Shown: piece after piece, positions 16,956-26,472 of the stretch
Position numbering within the stretch: position 1 is the stretch's first letter
How the letters are laid out: each line of letters opens with the position of its first letter
Source: Paraburkholderia sp.
GTDB taxonomy: Bacteria > Pseudomonadota > Gammaproteobacteria > Burkholderiales > Burkholderiaceae
Length of the DNA stretch: 64,000 nucleotides
Reading direction: 5' to 3'
Assembly (NCBI RefSeq): GCF_004298475.1
Contig: NZ_SCRP01000018.1
Span: 1 to 64,000, forward strand
Notes under the pieces: model-generated
Databases searched by the model: none
Seen by the model: only the letters and a program-made list of their open reading frames with translations
Told to the model about the DNA's origin: nothing
Made by a program: the position numbers and the translations under genes

Positions 16956-17400
16956 TCACGCCGTGGCGCTGACGCCTTTCATCGCGCGCCATCTGCGGAT
17001 GACCCATTTCTCCGCTTCGACGACGAGGAAGAACGCCACGTCCGCCAGAAGCAGCCACGGCCACACACTGGCAGGCAAGGCCGCTGTGCCGAACAGTTCC
17101 TGAAGGGGCGGCGCATAGGTGAAGAGCAATTGAAGAACGATCACCGAACCAATGCCGATCAGCAAATAGCGATTGCCCATATGCGCCTTGATCGATAGCG
17201 ACGATTCGACCCGATAGCGGGTATTGAGCAGGTAGAAGATCTGGCCGAACGTGAGCGCGTTGACCGCAGCGGTGCGGGCAACCTCGTCCGGCACGCGCAG
17301 TTCCGCATCGTTGCAAAGCACCGGGACGCGTCCCATCAGATCGAGCACAGGGTCCTGCGGCGCGGGTTTGCCGTCGTGCAGGTGCGGCGCTTTCGGGAGC
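16956..17400 (-). pseudogene. C-terminal remnant of a cation-transporting P-type ATPase
   Basis: About 145 residues survive. ARTAAVNALTFGQIFYLLNTR is the hallmark of the C-terminal membrane domain of type II/III P-type ATPases, followed by two or three membrane helices and a normal end (VVEAEKWVIRRWRAMKG). The nucleotide-binding, phosphorylation (DKTGT) and N-terminal transport domains are absent: similarity begins near 17400 (PKAPHLHDGKP) and the upstream frame is unrelated. No plausible start precedes it. The remnant lies between the nas promoter and the ClC channel gene. The boundary at 17400 is approximate. Confidence 0.8.
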
Positions 17401-17597
17401 CGCGAGCGGCAGCATCGAATCGGTTATCGCAATCGCAGCAGTTTTTGCTGGCGGCTTTCGCAACTAACTGTCCCGCTCCGCTGCCCCAGCCCAGCAGGCG
17501 TGTTCGCAGCACATTGAGCTGCGAACACGCCTGTGAGTCGAAAGCGTCGGCTAGCAGGATGTGGCGGGGTGGGGCGGGAGGATACGCTCGAGTGCGC

Positions 17598-19394
17598 TCA
17601 ACCTGCCTTGCGCACCGGAGGGAAGCGTCGCTTGCTGTTGCTCATGCGAATCCGGCGAAACCGCTCTTTCTTTTGCTCTTCCTCGAAGTGCGCGAGCGAG
17701 AGCTTGACCAGATCGCTGCGCGAAACAATGCCGATGAGCTGCATCGACGTGCGGTCGGCGACCACGGGCAGCCGCTCGAGGTCGTGAATTGCGAGCCGCG
17801 TCGCGATCTGCCGGCAGGTTTCCTCGGGCAGCGCCACGTCGGGCACGCGGGGCGCAAGAAGGTCGCCGAGCGTCTTGCTGGCGGCGTCGCCCTGCAGCCC
17901 GTCGAGCATCGCGCGATCCACCACGCCGAGCACTGCGCCGTCTCGCACGACGGGCCAGGCACGGCGCGTCTGCGTTGCGCCGAAGAAGGCCGTGAGGGCA
18001 TGGCGAACGGTGGTATTCGCGTCGATCGTTTCGACGTTGTGCGACATCACCTCGTTCACATAGTGACGTTCGAGCGGATCGACGCCGTACTCACGGTAGA
18101 TGTGATAGCCGCGGCGCGCGATTTTCTCGGTCATGATCGAGCGCTTCATGACGACGGTGGCGAAGCTGTGCGCGATCAGCGTGGCTGCGAGCAGCGGCAG
18201 CAGCGCGTTGCTGTCGTGCGTGAGACCGAACGCGAACACGATGGCCGTGAGGGGCGCGCCGAGCGTCGCGCCGAGCGTGGCCGACATGCACACGAGCGGC
18301 CACAGCGCGGGATCGCCGCCGGGCAGCACGTGGCCGAGCACGGCGCCGAGTCCCGCGCCGAGCATCAGCAGCGGGGCGAGCACGCCGCCCGAGGTGCCGG
18401 AGCCGAGCGCGACGACCCAGATGATGGCTTTCACGACGAGAATGCCGATGGCGGCCTCCCAGAAAATATGCTGGTGCAGCAGGTCGCCGATGACGTCGTA
18501 GCCGACGCCGAGCGCGCGCGGCTCGAAGAAACCGCCGATGCCGACCACGAGGCCGCCGAGCGCGGGCCACCAGCTCCAGTGAAGCGGCAGGCGTCCGAAC
18601 AGATCTTCGATCTTGTAGAGCGAGACCGACAATCCCGAAGCCAGCGCGCCGGACAACAGGCCCGCGATGATGCACGAACCGAGCGCGAGCGCATGCGGCG
18701 GCGGCGTCTGGAGGGCGAACAGCGGCTCGACGCCGAAGAAAGCGGCGCGGGCGAAACCCGCGACGGCGCACGCGAGCGCGACCGGCAGGAAGCTGCGGGG
18801 CCGCCATTCGAACAGCAGCAATTCGACGGCGAGCAGCACGGCGGCGACGGGCGTGCCGAACACGGCGGTCATGCCTGCTGCCGCGCCTGCGACGAGCAGC
18901 GTCTTGCGTTCGGCGGAGGTGAGCCGGACGCACTGCGCAAGCAGCGAGCCGAGCGCGCCTCCCGTCATGATGATCGGGCCTTCGGCGCCGAACGGTCCGC
19001 CGCTGCCGATTGCGATGCCGGACGAAAGCGGCTTGAGCACCGCCACTTTCGGCGACATGCGGCTTTTGCCGAACAGGATCGCTTCGATGGCTTCGGGTAT
19101 GCCGTGACCGCGGATGCGATCGGAGCCGAAGCGCGCAATCAGGCCGACGAGCAGGCCGCCCACGGTCGGGATCAGGATCACCCAGGGCCCGAGCGTGTTG
19201 AGCGCGGGCGAATGATCGGCGAACGAAAAGCGGCCGAAGAAGAACAGGTTCGTGAACAGGTGAATCAGGCTCAGCAGCACAAAGGCGGCGAGCGTGGCGA
19301 GCAGGCCAATGACGGCCGCTAGCGCGGCGACGCCGGGCAGGCGGTTATTGGCGGAAAAGTCGCGCTTGTGTGAATCGTCATGCATGGTGGTCAA
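17598..19394 (-). CDS. ClC-family chloride channel/antiporter with two CBS domains
   Basis: A 598-residue membrane protein. The ClC core spans about residues 25-440 and contains GSGGPFGAEGP (the GxEGP motif with the gating Glu), the anion-selectivity GSGTSGGVLAP loop, and about 12 helices. Two CBS domains follow, about 450-505 (VNEVMSHNVETID) and 515-575 (LERLPVVADRTSMQLIGIVSRSDL); these commonly bind adenine nucleotides. A start at 19394 overlaps the marR stop by 4 bases (ATGA), so the two are translationally coupled. The gene lies between remnants of other ion-transport genes. Confidence 0.9.
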   Translation of the reverse strand: MTTMHDDSHKRDFSANNRLPGVAALAAVIGLLATLAAFVLLSLIHLFTNLFFFGRFSFADHSPALNTLGPWVILIPTVGGLLVGLIARFGSDRIRGHGIPEAIEAILFGKSRMSPKVAVLKPLSSGIAIGSGGPFGAEGPIIMTGGALGSLLAQCVRLTSAERKTLLVAGAAAGMTAVFGTPVAAVLLAVELLLFEWRPRSFLPVALACAVAGFARAAFFGVEPLFALQTPPPHALALGSCIIAGLLSGALASGLSVSLYKIEDLFGRLPLHWSWWPALGGLVVGIGGFFEPRALGVGYDVIGDLLHQHIFWEAAIGILVVKAIIWVVALGSGTSGGVLAPLLMLGAGLGAVLGHVLPGGDPALWPLVCMSATLGATLGAPLTAIVFAFGLTHDSNALLPLLAATLIAHSFATVVMKRSIMTEKIARRGYHIYREYGVDPLERHYVNEVMSHNVETIDANTTVRHALTAFFGATQTRRAWPVVRDGAVLGVVDRAMLDGLQGDAASKTLGDLLAPRVPDVALPEETCRQIATRLAIHDLERLPVVADRTSMQLIGIVSRSDLVKLSLAHFEEEQKKERFRRIRMSNSKRRFPPVRKAG

Positions 19395-19804
19395 AGATCG
19401 ATTTGCGGAATCGTGAAGGTCCCGTCGAGCGAGTTCAGCTCGGTGCGGTGCAGTTCGGCGAGGCGCGCCAGTTGCTTCTCGCCTTCGGCGCGCAGATGGA
19501 CTTCCACCTGGCGGCGATCCTGCTCGCTCACCCGGCGCTCGACGAGGCCGTGTGCCTCGCAGCGCGTCACGAGCGCCACGACGCCGTGATGGTGTGCCTG
19601 CAGGCGCTCGGCCAGCTCGCCGACCGTGGCCCAGTCGCGCCCAGGGTAGCCCTTGACGTGCAGAAGCAGCAGATACTGCAACGGCGTGATGCCATCGGCG
19701 TGCGCGGCCTGTTCGGAAAAGCGCTCGAAGCGCCGCATCTGATAGCGGAACTGCGATAGCTGCTCGAAATCGCGCTTGTCGAGTGCGCGGGTACTCTGCT
19801 TCAT
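19391..19804 (-). CDS. MarR-family transcriptional regulator
   Basis: A 137-residue protein with the MarR winged helix-turn-helix: ITPLQYLLLLHVKG, VGELAERLQAHHHGVVALVTRCEAHGLVER, and the wing RRQVEVHLRAEGEKQL. MarR dimers bind palindromes and release them with small ligands. It overlaps the ClC gene by 4 bases and probably controls it. AT-rich sites with half-site GATATA lie upstream of this gene (19841-19856) and upstream of the neighbouring HPP remnant (20371-20389), making them candidate operators. Confidence 0.88.
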   Translation of the reverse strand: MKQSTRALDKRDFEQLSQFRYQMRRFERFSEQAAHADGITPLQYLLLLHVKGYPGRDWATVGELAERLQAHHHGVVALVTRCEAHGLVERRVSEQDRRQVEVHLRAEGEKQLARLAELHRTELNSLDGTFTIPQIDL

Positions 19805-19840
19805 CGGACGGTCCTGGAAAACTGGGGAATCGGTAAATAC

Positions 19841-19856
19841 ATCATAATATGATATA
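19841..19856. promoter_or_regulatory. AT-rich inverted repeat upstream of the marR gene
   Basis: ATCAT-AAT-ATGAT, followed by an overlapping GATATA, lies 37 bases upstream of the marR start in an AT-rich island. It is a candidate MarR operator for autoregulation, judged by position and symmetry only. Confidence 0.45.
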
Positions 19857-19894
19857 TAGGCCCGTACGAGGGCAATAGATTCGATTGTGGGGTT

Positions 19895-20309
19895 TCAGGC
19901 GGTGAGCGTGCGCACGGGCGCGCTCATCAACGTGCACACCGCTTCGCGGGTGCCGGTGTGCGGCGCGAACCGGCGCGCGATGGCGACCGCGGCAGCGGTG
20001 ATGGGATCGTGCAGCAGCAGTGCGCTGGTTACGCCGACCGTCGCCGCAATCAGGTTGCCGCCGATGATCGACCACGGCTGCGCGAGCGGGCTCGCCGGCA
20101 CGGCGAAGAGCAGCACTGCGGAGGCGCCCATCGGCGCGATCAGGTACGGCGAGATCGAGGCCGATCCGGACAGCCAGTGCGCGAGGCTTCCCGTCAACGC
20201 GACGCCGGACAGTGCGCCTGCGCTCGCGCGCATACGCTCCTGCCAGCGGATGAAAACACGCGTGGGGGTGAAGCCGGTGAACCAGCGAGTGGATGTCGAA
20301 CTTGACACG
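19895..20309 (-). pseudogene. HPP-family membrane protein, truncated remnant
   Basis: From a GTG at 20309 the frame reads SSSTSTRWFTGFTPTRV, then an HPP-type membrane region (LSGVALTGSLAHWL, SPYLIAPMGASAVLLFAVPASPLAQPWSIIGGN). After about 115 residues it passes from LLHDPITAAAVAIA into RRFAPHTGTREAVCTLMSAPVRTLTA and ends. The later HPP helices, including the HPPAGA signature, are missing. The short tail could be the start of a CBS domain, suggesting an internal deletion in an HPP-CBS protein. An alternative is a small intact protein, but losing the HPP motif makes that unlikely. Confidence 0.6.
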
Positions 20310-20370
20310 ATCAAAAAAGGGTCTGGAGAGGCGGCGGAATTCAGCGGCGGTGGAAAATAGGCTGCGGCAT

Positions 20371-20389
20371 TATATCGCAACGTGATATA
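20371..20389. promoter_or_regulatory. Inverted repeat TATATC-N7-GATATA upstream of the HPP remnant
   Basis: A 6-bp inverted repeat with a 7-base spacer, about 60 bases upstream of the HPP remnant start. It shares GATATA with the site before the marR gene, so it may be a second operator of the same MarR protein. Confidence 0.45.
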
Positions 20390-20615
20390 TATTGCGACGG
20401 TCAATTCGTTTAAACCCTGATTTCAGGGGGGCCATGCCCGATGCCGTTTCCTTCAATGTCGAAGCCATGCTGATTCAAAACGTGAAATTAAAAAGTACTG
20501 CGAATAATAAAGCCGTGAGTATTGGCTAAATAATCGATTGGGGTGGCGGGTAAGGTTGCGCGCGACCGGTGCGAGTGACCGGTCGCGCGAAACTCATCTG
20601 TGGTTCAGCTACGGC

Positions 20616-21218
20616 TCAGGTGTGCGACTGCGGGCGTTGGTTCGCGGCGGCCGTGCTGTTCGGCGCGGGCGTCGGCTTGCCGGGTACCTGATGATGATGT
20701 TGGGGCGACTGACGCGCTTGTTGCGATCTGGACCGCGCGGGTGACGAATGCAGCTGGTGCGCTTGATGCACTTTCGCCTGCCGTACCGGCGCGGCGTGCC
20801 GCGTGCGCGGCGGCGTCACGTGCGCCTTCTGCATTGGCAGATGGCCTTCGTGGTGAGCCATGACGAGCCGCAGTTGCGAGCGCCGGTGGAGCAACTCGCC
20901 GCGCCGGTCGCCGTGGGCGTACAAGCGGCGATGACGTCGGCCGTCGTGGCCGACGTACCAGTAGTACGTATTGCCGCCCGTGAAGACGATGTCGCTGTCG
21001 AGGGCGACGGAAATATACGCGTCATAAGGCTCCGGCACGTAGACCGGCTCCGCGGCGACAACGACCGGTTGCGGCGGGGGCGGTGCAGCGACGACTGCGG
21101 TGGGCCGCGCAGGATGAGCGGCGACACGGGAATCGGACATGCAGCCGCTCAGCAGCAGCAGCGTCGCGGCGAGAGCGCCGAGGGCGAGCGTTTTACCGTT
21201 CAAACAAGACTCCATCAT
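20616..21218 (-). CDS. Putative lipoprotein with His/Pro-rich tail
   Basis: A 200-residue protein with a signal peptide and lipobox LLSGC (Cys about 26). A Pro/Val linker follows, then a short folded segment (YISVALDSDIVFTGGNTYYWYVGHDGRRHRR) and a long basic tail rich in His, Gln, Ser and Pro. The folded segment resembles those of small Burkholderia lipoproteins of unknown function. A palindrome GGTTGA-TACC-TCAACC (21222-21237) lies just before the start and may be an operator. Function unknown; it could contact the envelope surface. Confidence 0.7.
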   Translation of the reverse strand: MMESCLNGKTLALGALAATLLLLSGCMSDSRVAAHPARPTAVVAAPPPPQPVVVAAEPVYVPEPYDAYISVALDSDIVFTGGNTYYWYVGHDGRRHRRLYAHGDRRGELLHRRSQLRLVMAHHEGHLPMQKAHVTPPRTRHAAPVRQAKVHQAHQLHSSPARSRSQQARQSPQHHHQVPGKPTPAPNSTAAANQRPQSHT

Positions 21219-21701
21219 GATGGTTGATACCTCAACCGGTTAACGGCACGTTCGAACGGCTGCTTGAGAACGTGTCTGCATGTGACGGCTTTGCACGAGC
21301 CGCGCGATTCGGCCCGTTCGCGATGTGAGGGCTGTGAGGGATGAGACTGCGGTCGAGCGTTGCTGCACTGCAGTAACTGCCGCTCTGTGTTTGTAGTTCT
21401 TACCGGCGCATATTCGAAGAAGACGCAGCGAAGACGAGGCAGCATGCCGGATACCACGACTGCTATCCGTGCGTCGGGCGAGAGCGTGGCGACGCGCTTC
21501 GGGCAGTTTCCAGTTTGGTATGGGCCTTGCTTTGCATGAAGACGCAATCGCGCTCTTCTTCGTGTGCGCGCCGCAGTGCGTGCGGCGGGCCGACCCGGTT
21601 CGTTCCGAACTTCTAGACTGGAGGATATCGGGCTCGCTCAGTCAGGGTTCGCCCGTGCGTGCGCCTGTGCGCGCCCGTGCGATTCTCCTTTCGAGGCAAC
21701 A
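21219..21701. other. Divergent intergenic region
   Basis: About 480 bases between the leftward lipoprotein gene and rightward mlaC-like gene. Apart from the GGTTGA-TACC-TCAACC palindrome at 21222-21237, I see no gene or clear element. Both promoters should be here. Confidence 0.45.
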
Positions 21702-22331
21702 ATGAAAAAGCTGCTGCTCGTTTTCGCGCTGTTCACATGGCTCGCGCCTGGCGTGAGCGCGCTCGCGCAGACCGCCGTCGATCAGTCGGACCCGCAGGCG
21801 CTCATCAAAACCGCCACCCAGCAGGTGCTGGACGAAGTGCGGGCGAAAGCCATCGCACCAGACGATATCGCGCGTATTCGCGACATCGTCGACCGGGACA
21901 TCCTGCCGTACGTCGATTTCAATCGCACCACGCGGCTCGCGATGGGCCGTCACTGGCGCACGGCCACGCCGGAGCAGCAAAAGCGCATTGCGTCGGAATT
22001 CCAGTCGCTGCTCATTCATCTGTATTCGGGTGCGCTCGCGCAACTGAAGCCCGACCAGCAGATCAACTACCTGCCGATGCGCTCGTCGCCGGGCGACGTT
22101 GATGTGGTCGTCCGAACGCTTGCACAAACGAACAGCAAGCCTGTCGAGATCGATTATCGTCTGTACAAGACGCCCCAGGGCTGGCGGCTCTATGATCTGA
22201 ACGTGCTGGGCGCGTGGCTCATCCAGACCTACCGGCAACAGTTCAACGAGAAAATCCAGGAGAGCGGCATCGATGGCCTTATCCAGTTTCTCAGCGCGCG
22301 CAACCAGGAACTCGTCTCGGGCAAATCGTGA
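21702..22331 (+). CDS. MlaC/Ttg2D-family periplasmic phospholipid-binding protein
   Basis: A 209-residue protein with an N-terminal signal peptide (MKKLLLVFALFTWLAPGVSALAQ) and an MlaC domain: DILPYVDFNRTTRLAMGRHWRTATPEQQKRI, then the strand-rich half (PVEIDYRLYKTPQGWRLYDLNVLGAWLIQTYRQQF). MlaC proteins carry phospholipids between the outer- and inner-membrane Mla complexes. Here no mlaFEDB or VacJ gene is adjacent, so it is an orphan. The next gene encodes a permease of another family, 63 bases on. The start at 21702 gives the signal peptide. Confidence 0.87.
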   Translation: MKKLLLVFALFTWLAPGVSALAQTAVDQSDPQALIKTATQQVLDEVRAKAIAPDDIARIRDIVDRDILPYVDFNRTTRLAMGRHWRTATPEQQKRIASEFQSLLIHLYSGALAQLKPDQQINYLPMRSSPGDVDVVVRTLAQTNSKPVEIDYRLYKTPQGWRLYDLNVLGAWLIQTYRQQFNEKIQESGIDGLIQFLSARNQELVSGKS

Positions 22332-22394
22332 GGCAGGCCACGTGCTGCGCGTACACGGCTTGTGTGCTTCGTGCGCCGCGCGCCCGACTGACTC

Positions 22395-24275
22395 ATGAAA
22401 CCCCCGCGCTACGACATGAATTTCCCGATGCCGCCGCAGGGCAGGCGCAATCGTGTCTTTCCGCCGACCCCGCCGACGCTGCATAGCCTCGCCGCCGTGA
22501 TTACCGGCGTGGTTGTCGTGTGCGGGCTGTACTTCGGGCGCGCTGTGCTGATCCCGATCACGCTTTCCGTGCTGCTGAGCTTCCTGCTCGCGCCGCTCGT
22601 GACGATGCTGCGCCGCCTGCATCTGGGCTCGTTTCTGTCGATCTTCCTTGCCGCGCTTGCCACGGTGCTCGCGCTGGCGGGCATTGGCACGCTGATCACG
22701 GCGCAGATCGTTCAGCTTGCAGCCGATCTGCCGCAATATCAGGAGGCGATCGAGCAGAAGGTGGAGACGGTGCAGGAAAAGACCGTGGGCCGCGCCGATC
22801 TGCTGATGAGCCGTGCGGCCACCGCACTGCAGCGCGTGACGCCCGCGCCGCCGCCCGCACCTCCGCCGCCGCACGGGCACGCGGCGCGCAATGCGCCTGG
22901 CGTGCCGATGCCGGTCGAGGTCCACCCGCCCGCACCCACGCCGATGCAACTTGCGCGACGGGCATTCGCGCCGGTCATCGCGCCGCTCGAAACGGGCTTT
23001 ATCGTGCTCGTGGTGACGATCTTCATCCTGCTGCAGCGCGAAGATCTTCGCGACCGGCTCATCAGCGTATTCGGTTCCGAAGATCTGCATCGCACCACGA
23101 CGGCCATTAACGATGCATCCGAGCGCCTCTCGCGCTACTTCGTCGCGCAACTGGGCGTGAATGTCGCGGTGGGCGCGATCATCTCGATCGGGCTCGCCAT
23201 CGTCGGCGTGCCGGGCGCGCTGCTGTTCGGCGCGGTGGCCGCGTTGCTGCGCTTCGTGCCGTACATCGGCATCTGGATTGCCGCGGCGCTCGCGACGGTG
23301 CTCGCTGCCGCCATTCAGCCGCAGTGGACGATGGCGGTTTCGACGCTGATTCTCTTTATCGTCGTCGATGTGGTGGCCGGGCAATTCGCGGAGCCGATGC
23401 TCTACGGACGCCGCTCGGGTCTTTCGCCGCTCGCGGTCGTCGTGGCGGCGATCTTCTGGACCTGGCTCTGGGGGCCGGTCGGGCTTGTGTTGTCGACGCC
23501 GCTCACGCTGTGCATCGTCACGCTTGGGCGCTATGTCGACCGGCTCAACTTCCTGACCATCCTGCTTGGCGACCAGCCCGCACTCACGCCCGCGCAGATG
23601 TGCTATCAGCGGCTGCTTGCCGACGATCCGCGCGAAGCGTTGCTGCAGGCCGACCGGCTGCTCGCGGGCATGCCGCTCATCGACTACTACGAGCAGGTGG
23701 TGTTCGAAGGCCTGCGCTTTGCGCGCAACGATGCGCTGCGCGGCGTGCTGCCCAGCGAACAGGTCGCGCGTATCAATCAGGCGCTGCGGGATATCGTGGA
23801 GGACCTCGAATCCGTCGACGATTCGCGGCATGTTACGGGTGACGAAAGCAGTGGCGACGGCGCCGCCACCGTTGCAGGGACAACCGCTTCCGACCCGGGC
23901 GCGGTGCTGTGCGTGCCGGGACGCGGCGCTTTCGACGAAGTGGTCGCCGCTATCGTCGCGCAACTGCTCGTGCGGCGCGGTATTGCCTGTGCGACGACGA
24001 GCTATGAGCAGGTGCGCGCCACGCGCGCTGCGATGGTGGATGCGCAGCACACCGCTGTGATCTGCGTGGTGTCGCTCGATGCGCCCGAATCGCCGCCGTA
24101 TTTGCGCAATCTCGTGCGACGGCTGCGCGAGCGGACGGCGCAAGCGGTGATCGTTGTGGGTGTGTGCGGATCGCGCGGCGAGGAAATGCCCCTCACGTCC
24201 GACGATCCGAATGCGCGGATGGCGGCCACGTTGAGGGATTTGATCGACGAGTGCGCGGGTGCACGCGTGACGTGA
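22395..24275 (+). CDS. AI-2E-family (PerM/TqsA-like) permease with C-terminal extension
   Basis: A 626-residue inner-membrane protein. Seven or eight helices of the AI-2E transporter family span about 30-390. A Pro/Ala-rich periplasmic-type insert (PAPPPAPPPPHGHAARNAPG) sits near 155-175, and RFVPYIGIWIAAALATVLAA is the conserved family region. The last 230 residues are soluble and unusual: a DDPREALLQADRLLAG helical part, then a Rossmann-like segment (GAVLCVPGRGAFDEVVAAIVAQLLVRRGI...VICVVSLDAP). The ATG at 22395 follows the mlaC-like gene by 63 bases, so they may be cotranscribed. Substrate unknown. Confidence 0.85.
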   Translation: MKPPRYDMNFPMPPQGRRNRVFPPTPPTLHSLAAVITGVVVVCGLYFGRAVLIPITLSVLLSFLLAPLVTMLRRLHLGSFLSIFLAALATVLALAGIGTLITAQIVQLAADLPQYQEAIEQKVETVQEKTVGRADLLMSRAATALQRVTPAPPPAPPPPHGHAARNAPGVPMPVEVHPPAPTPMQLARRAFAPVIAPLETGFIVLVVTIFILLQREDLRDRLISVFGSEDLHRTTTAINDASERLSRYFVAQLGVNVAVGAIISIGLAIVGVPGALLFGAVAALLRFVPYIGIWIAAALATVLAAAIQPQWTMAVSTLILFIVVDVVAGQFAEPMLYGRRSGLSPLAVVVAAIFWTWLWGPVGLVLSTPLTLCIVTLGRYVDRLNFLTILLGDQPALTPAQMCYQRLLADDPREALLQADRLLAGMPLIDYYEQVVFEGLRFARNDALRGVLPSEQVARINQALRDIVEDLESVDDSRHVTGDESSGDGAATVAGTTASDPGAVLCVPGRGAFDEVVAAIVAQLLVRRGIACATTSYEQVRATRAAMVDAQHTAVICVVSLDAPESPPYLRNLVRRLRERTAQAVIVVGVCGSRGEEMPLTSDDPNARMAATLRDLIDECAGARVT

Positions 24276-24414
24276 TCCCTCGCCAGGATGACGTGGCACG
24301 CCGAACGCCACTTTGGCGGTGTTTGTGACATTCATGAAGATGTCACGGTAAACCGCGAATATGCGAGGCTCCGTGCCCATTGGCGCGGCATGATAGCTAC
24401 CGGAAGACGATACG

Positions 24415-24669
24415 TTGCTGAGTCCGCACGAAATTGCCACGCTGATGCTGGTCCGCCATTCGCCGGACCAGATCGATATGAATCGCACTGAACTCGACAC
24501 GCTGCTCGAGCGGCGGCTGCTCGCGCTGGAGTCGCGCACCGAAGGTCGACAGAGGCTTTCGCTGACTAAAACCGGCCGTCAGTTGCTGGAAGCGGTCGGG
24601 GGTCTGGATCCCGCTTTGCCGAGGGCGCGTGATGCCATCGGCTTCGGCCGCTGCATCGCGTCCGTCTAA
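24415..24669 (+). CDS. Small winged-helix-like hypothetical protein
   Basis: An 84-residue protein starting with TTG at 24415. SPHEIATLMLVRHSPDQIDMNRTELDTLLERRLLALE, then GRQRLSLTKTGRQLLEAV, has the helix-helix-wing rhythm of a small DNA-binding domain. I recall similar short proteins in Burkholderia, often many per genome. No partner is obvious. The upstream permease gene ends 140 bases before it. Confidence 0.6.
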   Translation: MLSPHEIATLMLVRHSPDQIDMNRTELDTLLERRLLALESRTEGRQRLSLTKTGRQLLEAVGGLDPALPRARDAIGFGRCIASV

Positions 24670-25625
24670 ATTCTTTCCCGCCTGATTTTCCGCACGTATT
24701 CACTCGCGCATTCATTCGATACCGCAGGCAGAGTGGGATGACATGCTGAATGCGCGCGCATGGCTGCACGAGTGCAGCCATTTGCATTTGTATTTTCGCT
24801 TTGCGCGACGCGCCGACATTCACGATTCGCGAGCCGTATGAATTACTTCATACAAAAAGCGAATCGTTCACGCTGTTTCTATTCACCAGAAATTTATCCT
24901 GAAATTTAGCCAAACCGTATGGACGTGTTTGGTAACGATGTGTTTTACTGCTTGTTCGATACATCGCATGGCGCACACATGCATTGTGCATGACAACGTC
25001 TGTCGTACAAACGTCACGTCACCCGGGTAAGCTCAAGCGTCCACGACGCCCACGTGGGCGTGGTGAGTCGAGCGACGGTACTTTTGTGCGGAAGCGTTCC
25101 TTATACGGAGCCCGTATTTTGATTCGCATTTCTGAGGATTATGTCGTTTCGAAAGCTGCGCGTCTGGGCGGCGCCCGGCTTTGCGATCGGCGCGTTTATA
25201 CGGCGGCCGTTATTGCTCCGAAGCCCCACATCTACGCATTATTTCCCGTACGCGGCGCGCTTCATTGTCGCAGACGCCTCGTTTGCACAGGATTGCACTC
25301 ACTTCTTGCAGAGCGGCAGGATCTATTCTGATCTGCCGCACGGTTTTTTTGCCGACCCTGATCACGTGATGCCCGCAAGGGCCACAACTATCGCAACGCA
25401 GTGCGTTTGCACGGCGCGATAGTCGACAGCGGTGGATTTCAGTAAGAGGTTGTAGCCAGCGCGCCGCCGGCATGAGACACCGGCGCGCTTCACGTCCGTT
25501 TTGATGCCGCGCGTTTGCACGTACGGGTTAATGCCCATCGTATGGCGCGCGGCCGGTCGTCAAACTGGTTCATCCTCCATGGTTTTTGTCAGCTTGCTTA
25601 TAACCCTAGAATGAAAGGAGGACAT
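24670..25625. other. Gene-poor stretch upstream of phaB
   Basis: About 950 bases. The part at 24830-25000 is notably AT-rich compared with its surroundings. Open frames here (for example 25141-25422 rightward) show no domain or ribosome site. The phaB promoter should lie in the right third. Confidence 0.45.
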
Positions 25626-26366
25626 ATGGCGAAGCGTGTTGCTTATGTGACCGGCGGTATGGGTGGCATTGGAACTGCAATTTGTCAGCGGTTGCACAAG
25701 GACGGCTTTACGGTGGTCGCAGGCTGTGGACCGAATTCGCAGCGTCGCGTGAAGTGGCTCGAAGACCAGAAAGCCGCGGGTTATGAATTCATCGCATCCG
25801 AAGGTAATGTGGCCGACTGGGAATCGACGGCTACGGCTTTCGCGAAGGTGAAGAAGGACGTGGGCGAAATCGACGTGCTGGTGAACAACGCGGGCATCAC
25901 GCGCGACGTCGTGTTTCGCAAGATGACGCACGAAGACTGGACCGCCGTCATCGATACGAATCTCACGAGCCTTTTCAACGTCACCAAGCAGGTCATCGAC
26001 GGCATGGTCGAGCGCGGCTGGGGCCGCATCATCAATATTTCGTCGGTGAACGGGCAAAAAGGCCAGTTCGGTCAAACCAACTATTCGACGGCGAAAGCCG
26101 GCATTCACGGCTTCACGATGGCCCTCGCGCAGGAAGTGGCGACGAAGGGCGTGACCGTCAACACGGTTTCGCCGGGTTATATCGGCACGGATATGGTGCG
26201 CGCAGTGAAGCCCGAGGTGATGGAGAAGATTGTTGCGAGCATTCCGGTGCGTCGGCTCGGCGAGCCGCACGAAATTGCATCGATCTGCGCGTGGCTTGCG
26301 TCGGATGAGTCGGGTTTTTCGACGGGTGCCGACTTCTCGTTGAACGGCGGCTTGCACATGAGCTAA
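25626..26366 (+). CDS. phaB: Acetoacetyl-CoA reductase (PHB pathway)
   Basis: A 246-residue short-chain dehydrogenase that reduces acetoacetyl-CoA to (R)-3-hydroxybutyryl-CoA with NADPH for polyhydroxybutyrate synthesis. Visible are the Rossmann motif GGMGGIGTAI (residues about 10-19), NNAGI near 88, catalytic Ser in NISSVNG (about 140) and YSTAK (Tyr about 153, Lys 157). The ATG at 25626 follows a strong AAAGGAGG site. It is not beside phaC-phaA, so it is probably an additional phaB copy. An intrinsic terminator follows at 26402. Confidence 0.92.
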   Translation: MAKRVAYVTGGMGGIGTAICQRLHKDGFTVVAGCGPNSQRRVKWLEDQKAAGYEFIASEGNVADWESTATAFAKVKKDVGEIDVLVNNAGITRDVVFRKMTHEDWTAVIDTNLTSLFNVTKQVIDGMVERGWGRIINISSVNGQKGQFGQTNYSTAKAGIHGFTMALAQEVATKGVTVNTVSPGYIGTDMVRAVKPEVMEKIVASIPVRRLGEPHEIASICAWLASDESGFSTGADFSLNGGLHMS

Positions 26367-26401
26367 GTGCACGCCGCGTGCGTGCCGTAGCATTGTTTCA
26401 G

Positions 26402-26436
26402 TGCGGGAGTGGGCGGCAGCCTGCTCCCGCATTTTT
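26402..26436 (+). terminator. Intrinsic terminator of phaB
   Basis: Stem TGCGGGAG/CTCCCGCA (8 bp) with a 14-base loop followed by five T residues, 36 bases after the phaB stop. Confidence 0.8.
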
Positions 26437-26472
26437 CATGATGCGCTCGCGCGGCGAGGCACCGGGCAAAAA

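Noticed and set aside
17376..19322. Rightward open frame (648 codons) opposite the ClC gene
   Set aside because: Protein is Glu/Arg/Ala repeats without structure; shadow of the ClC coding strand.
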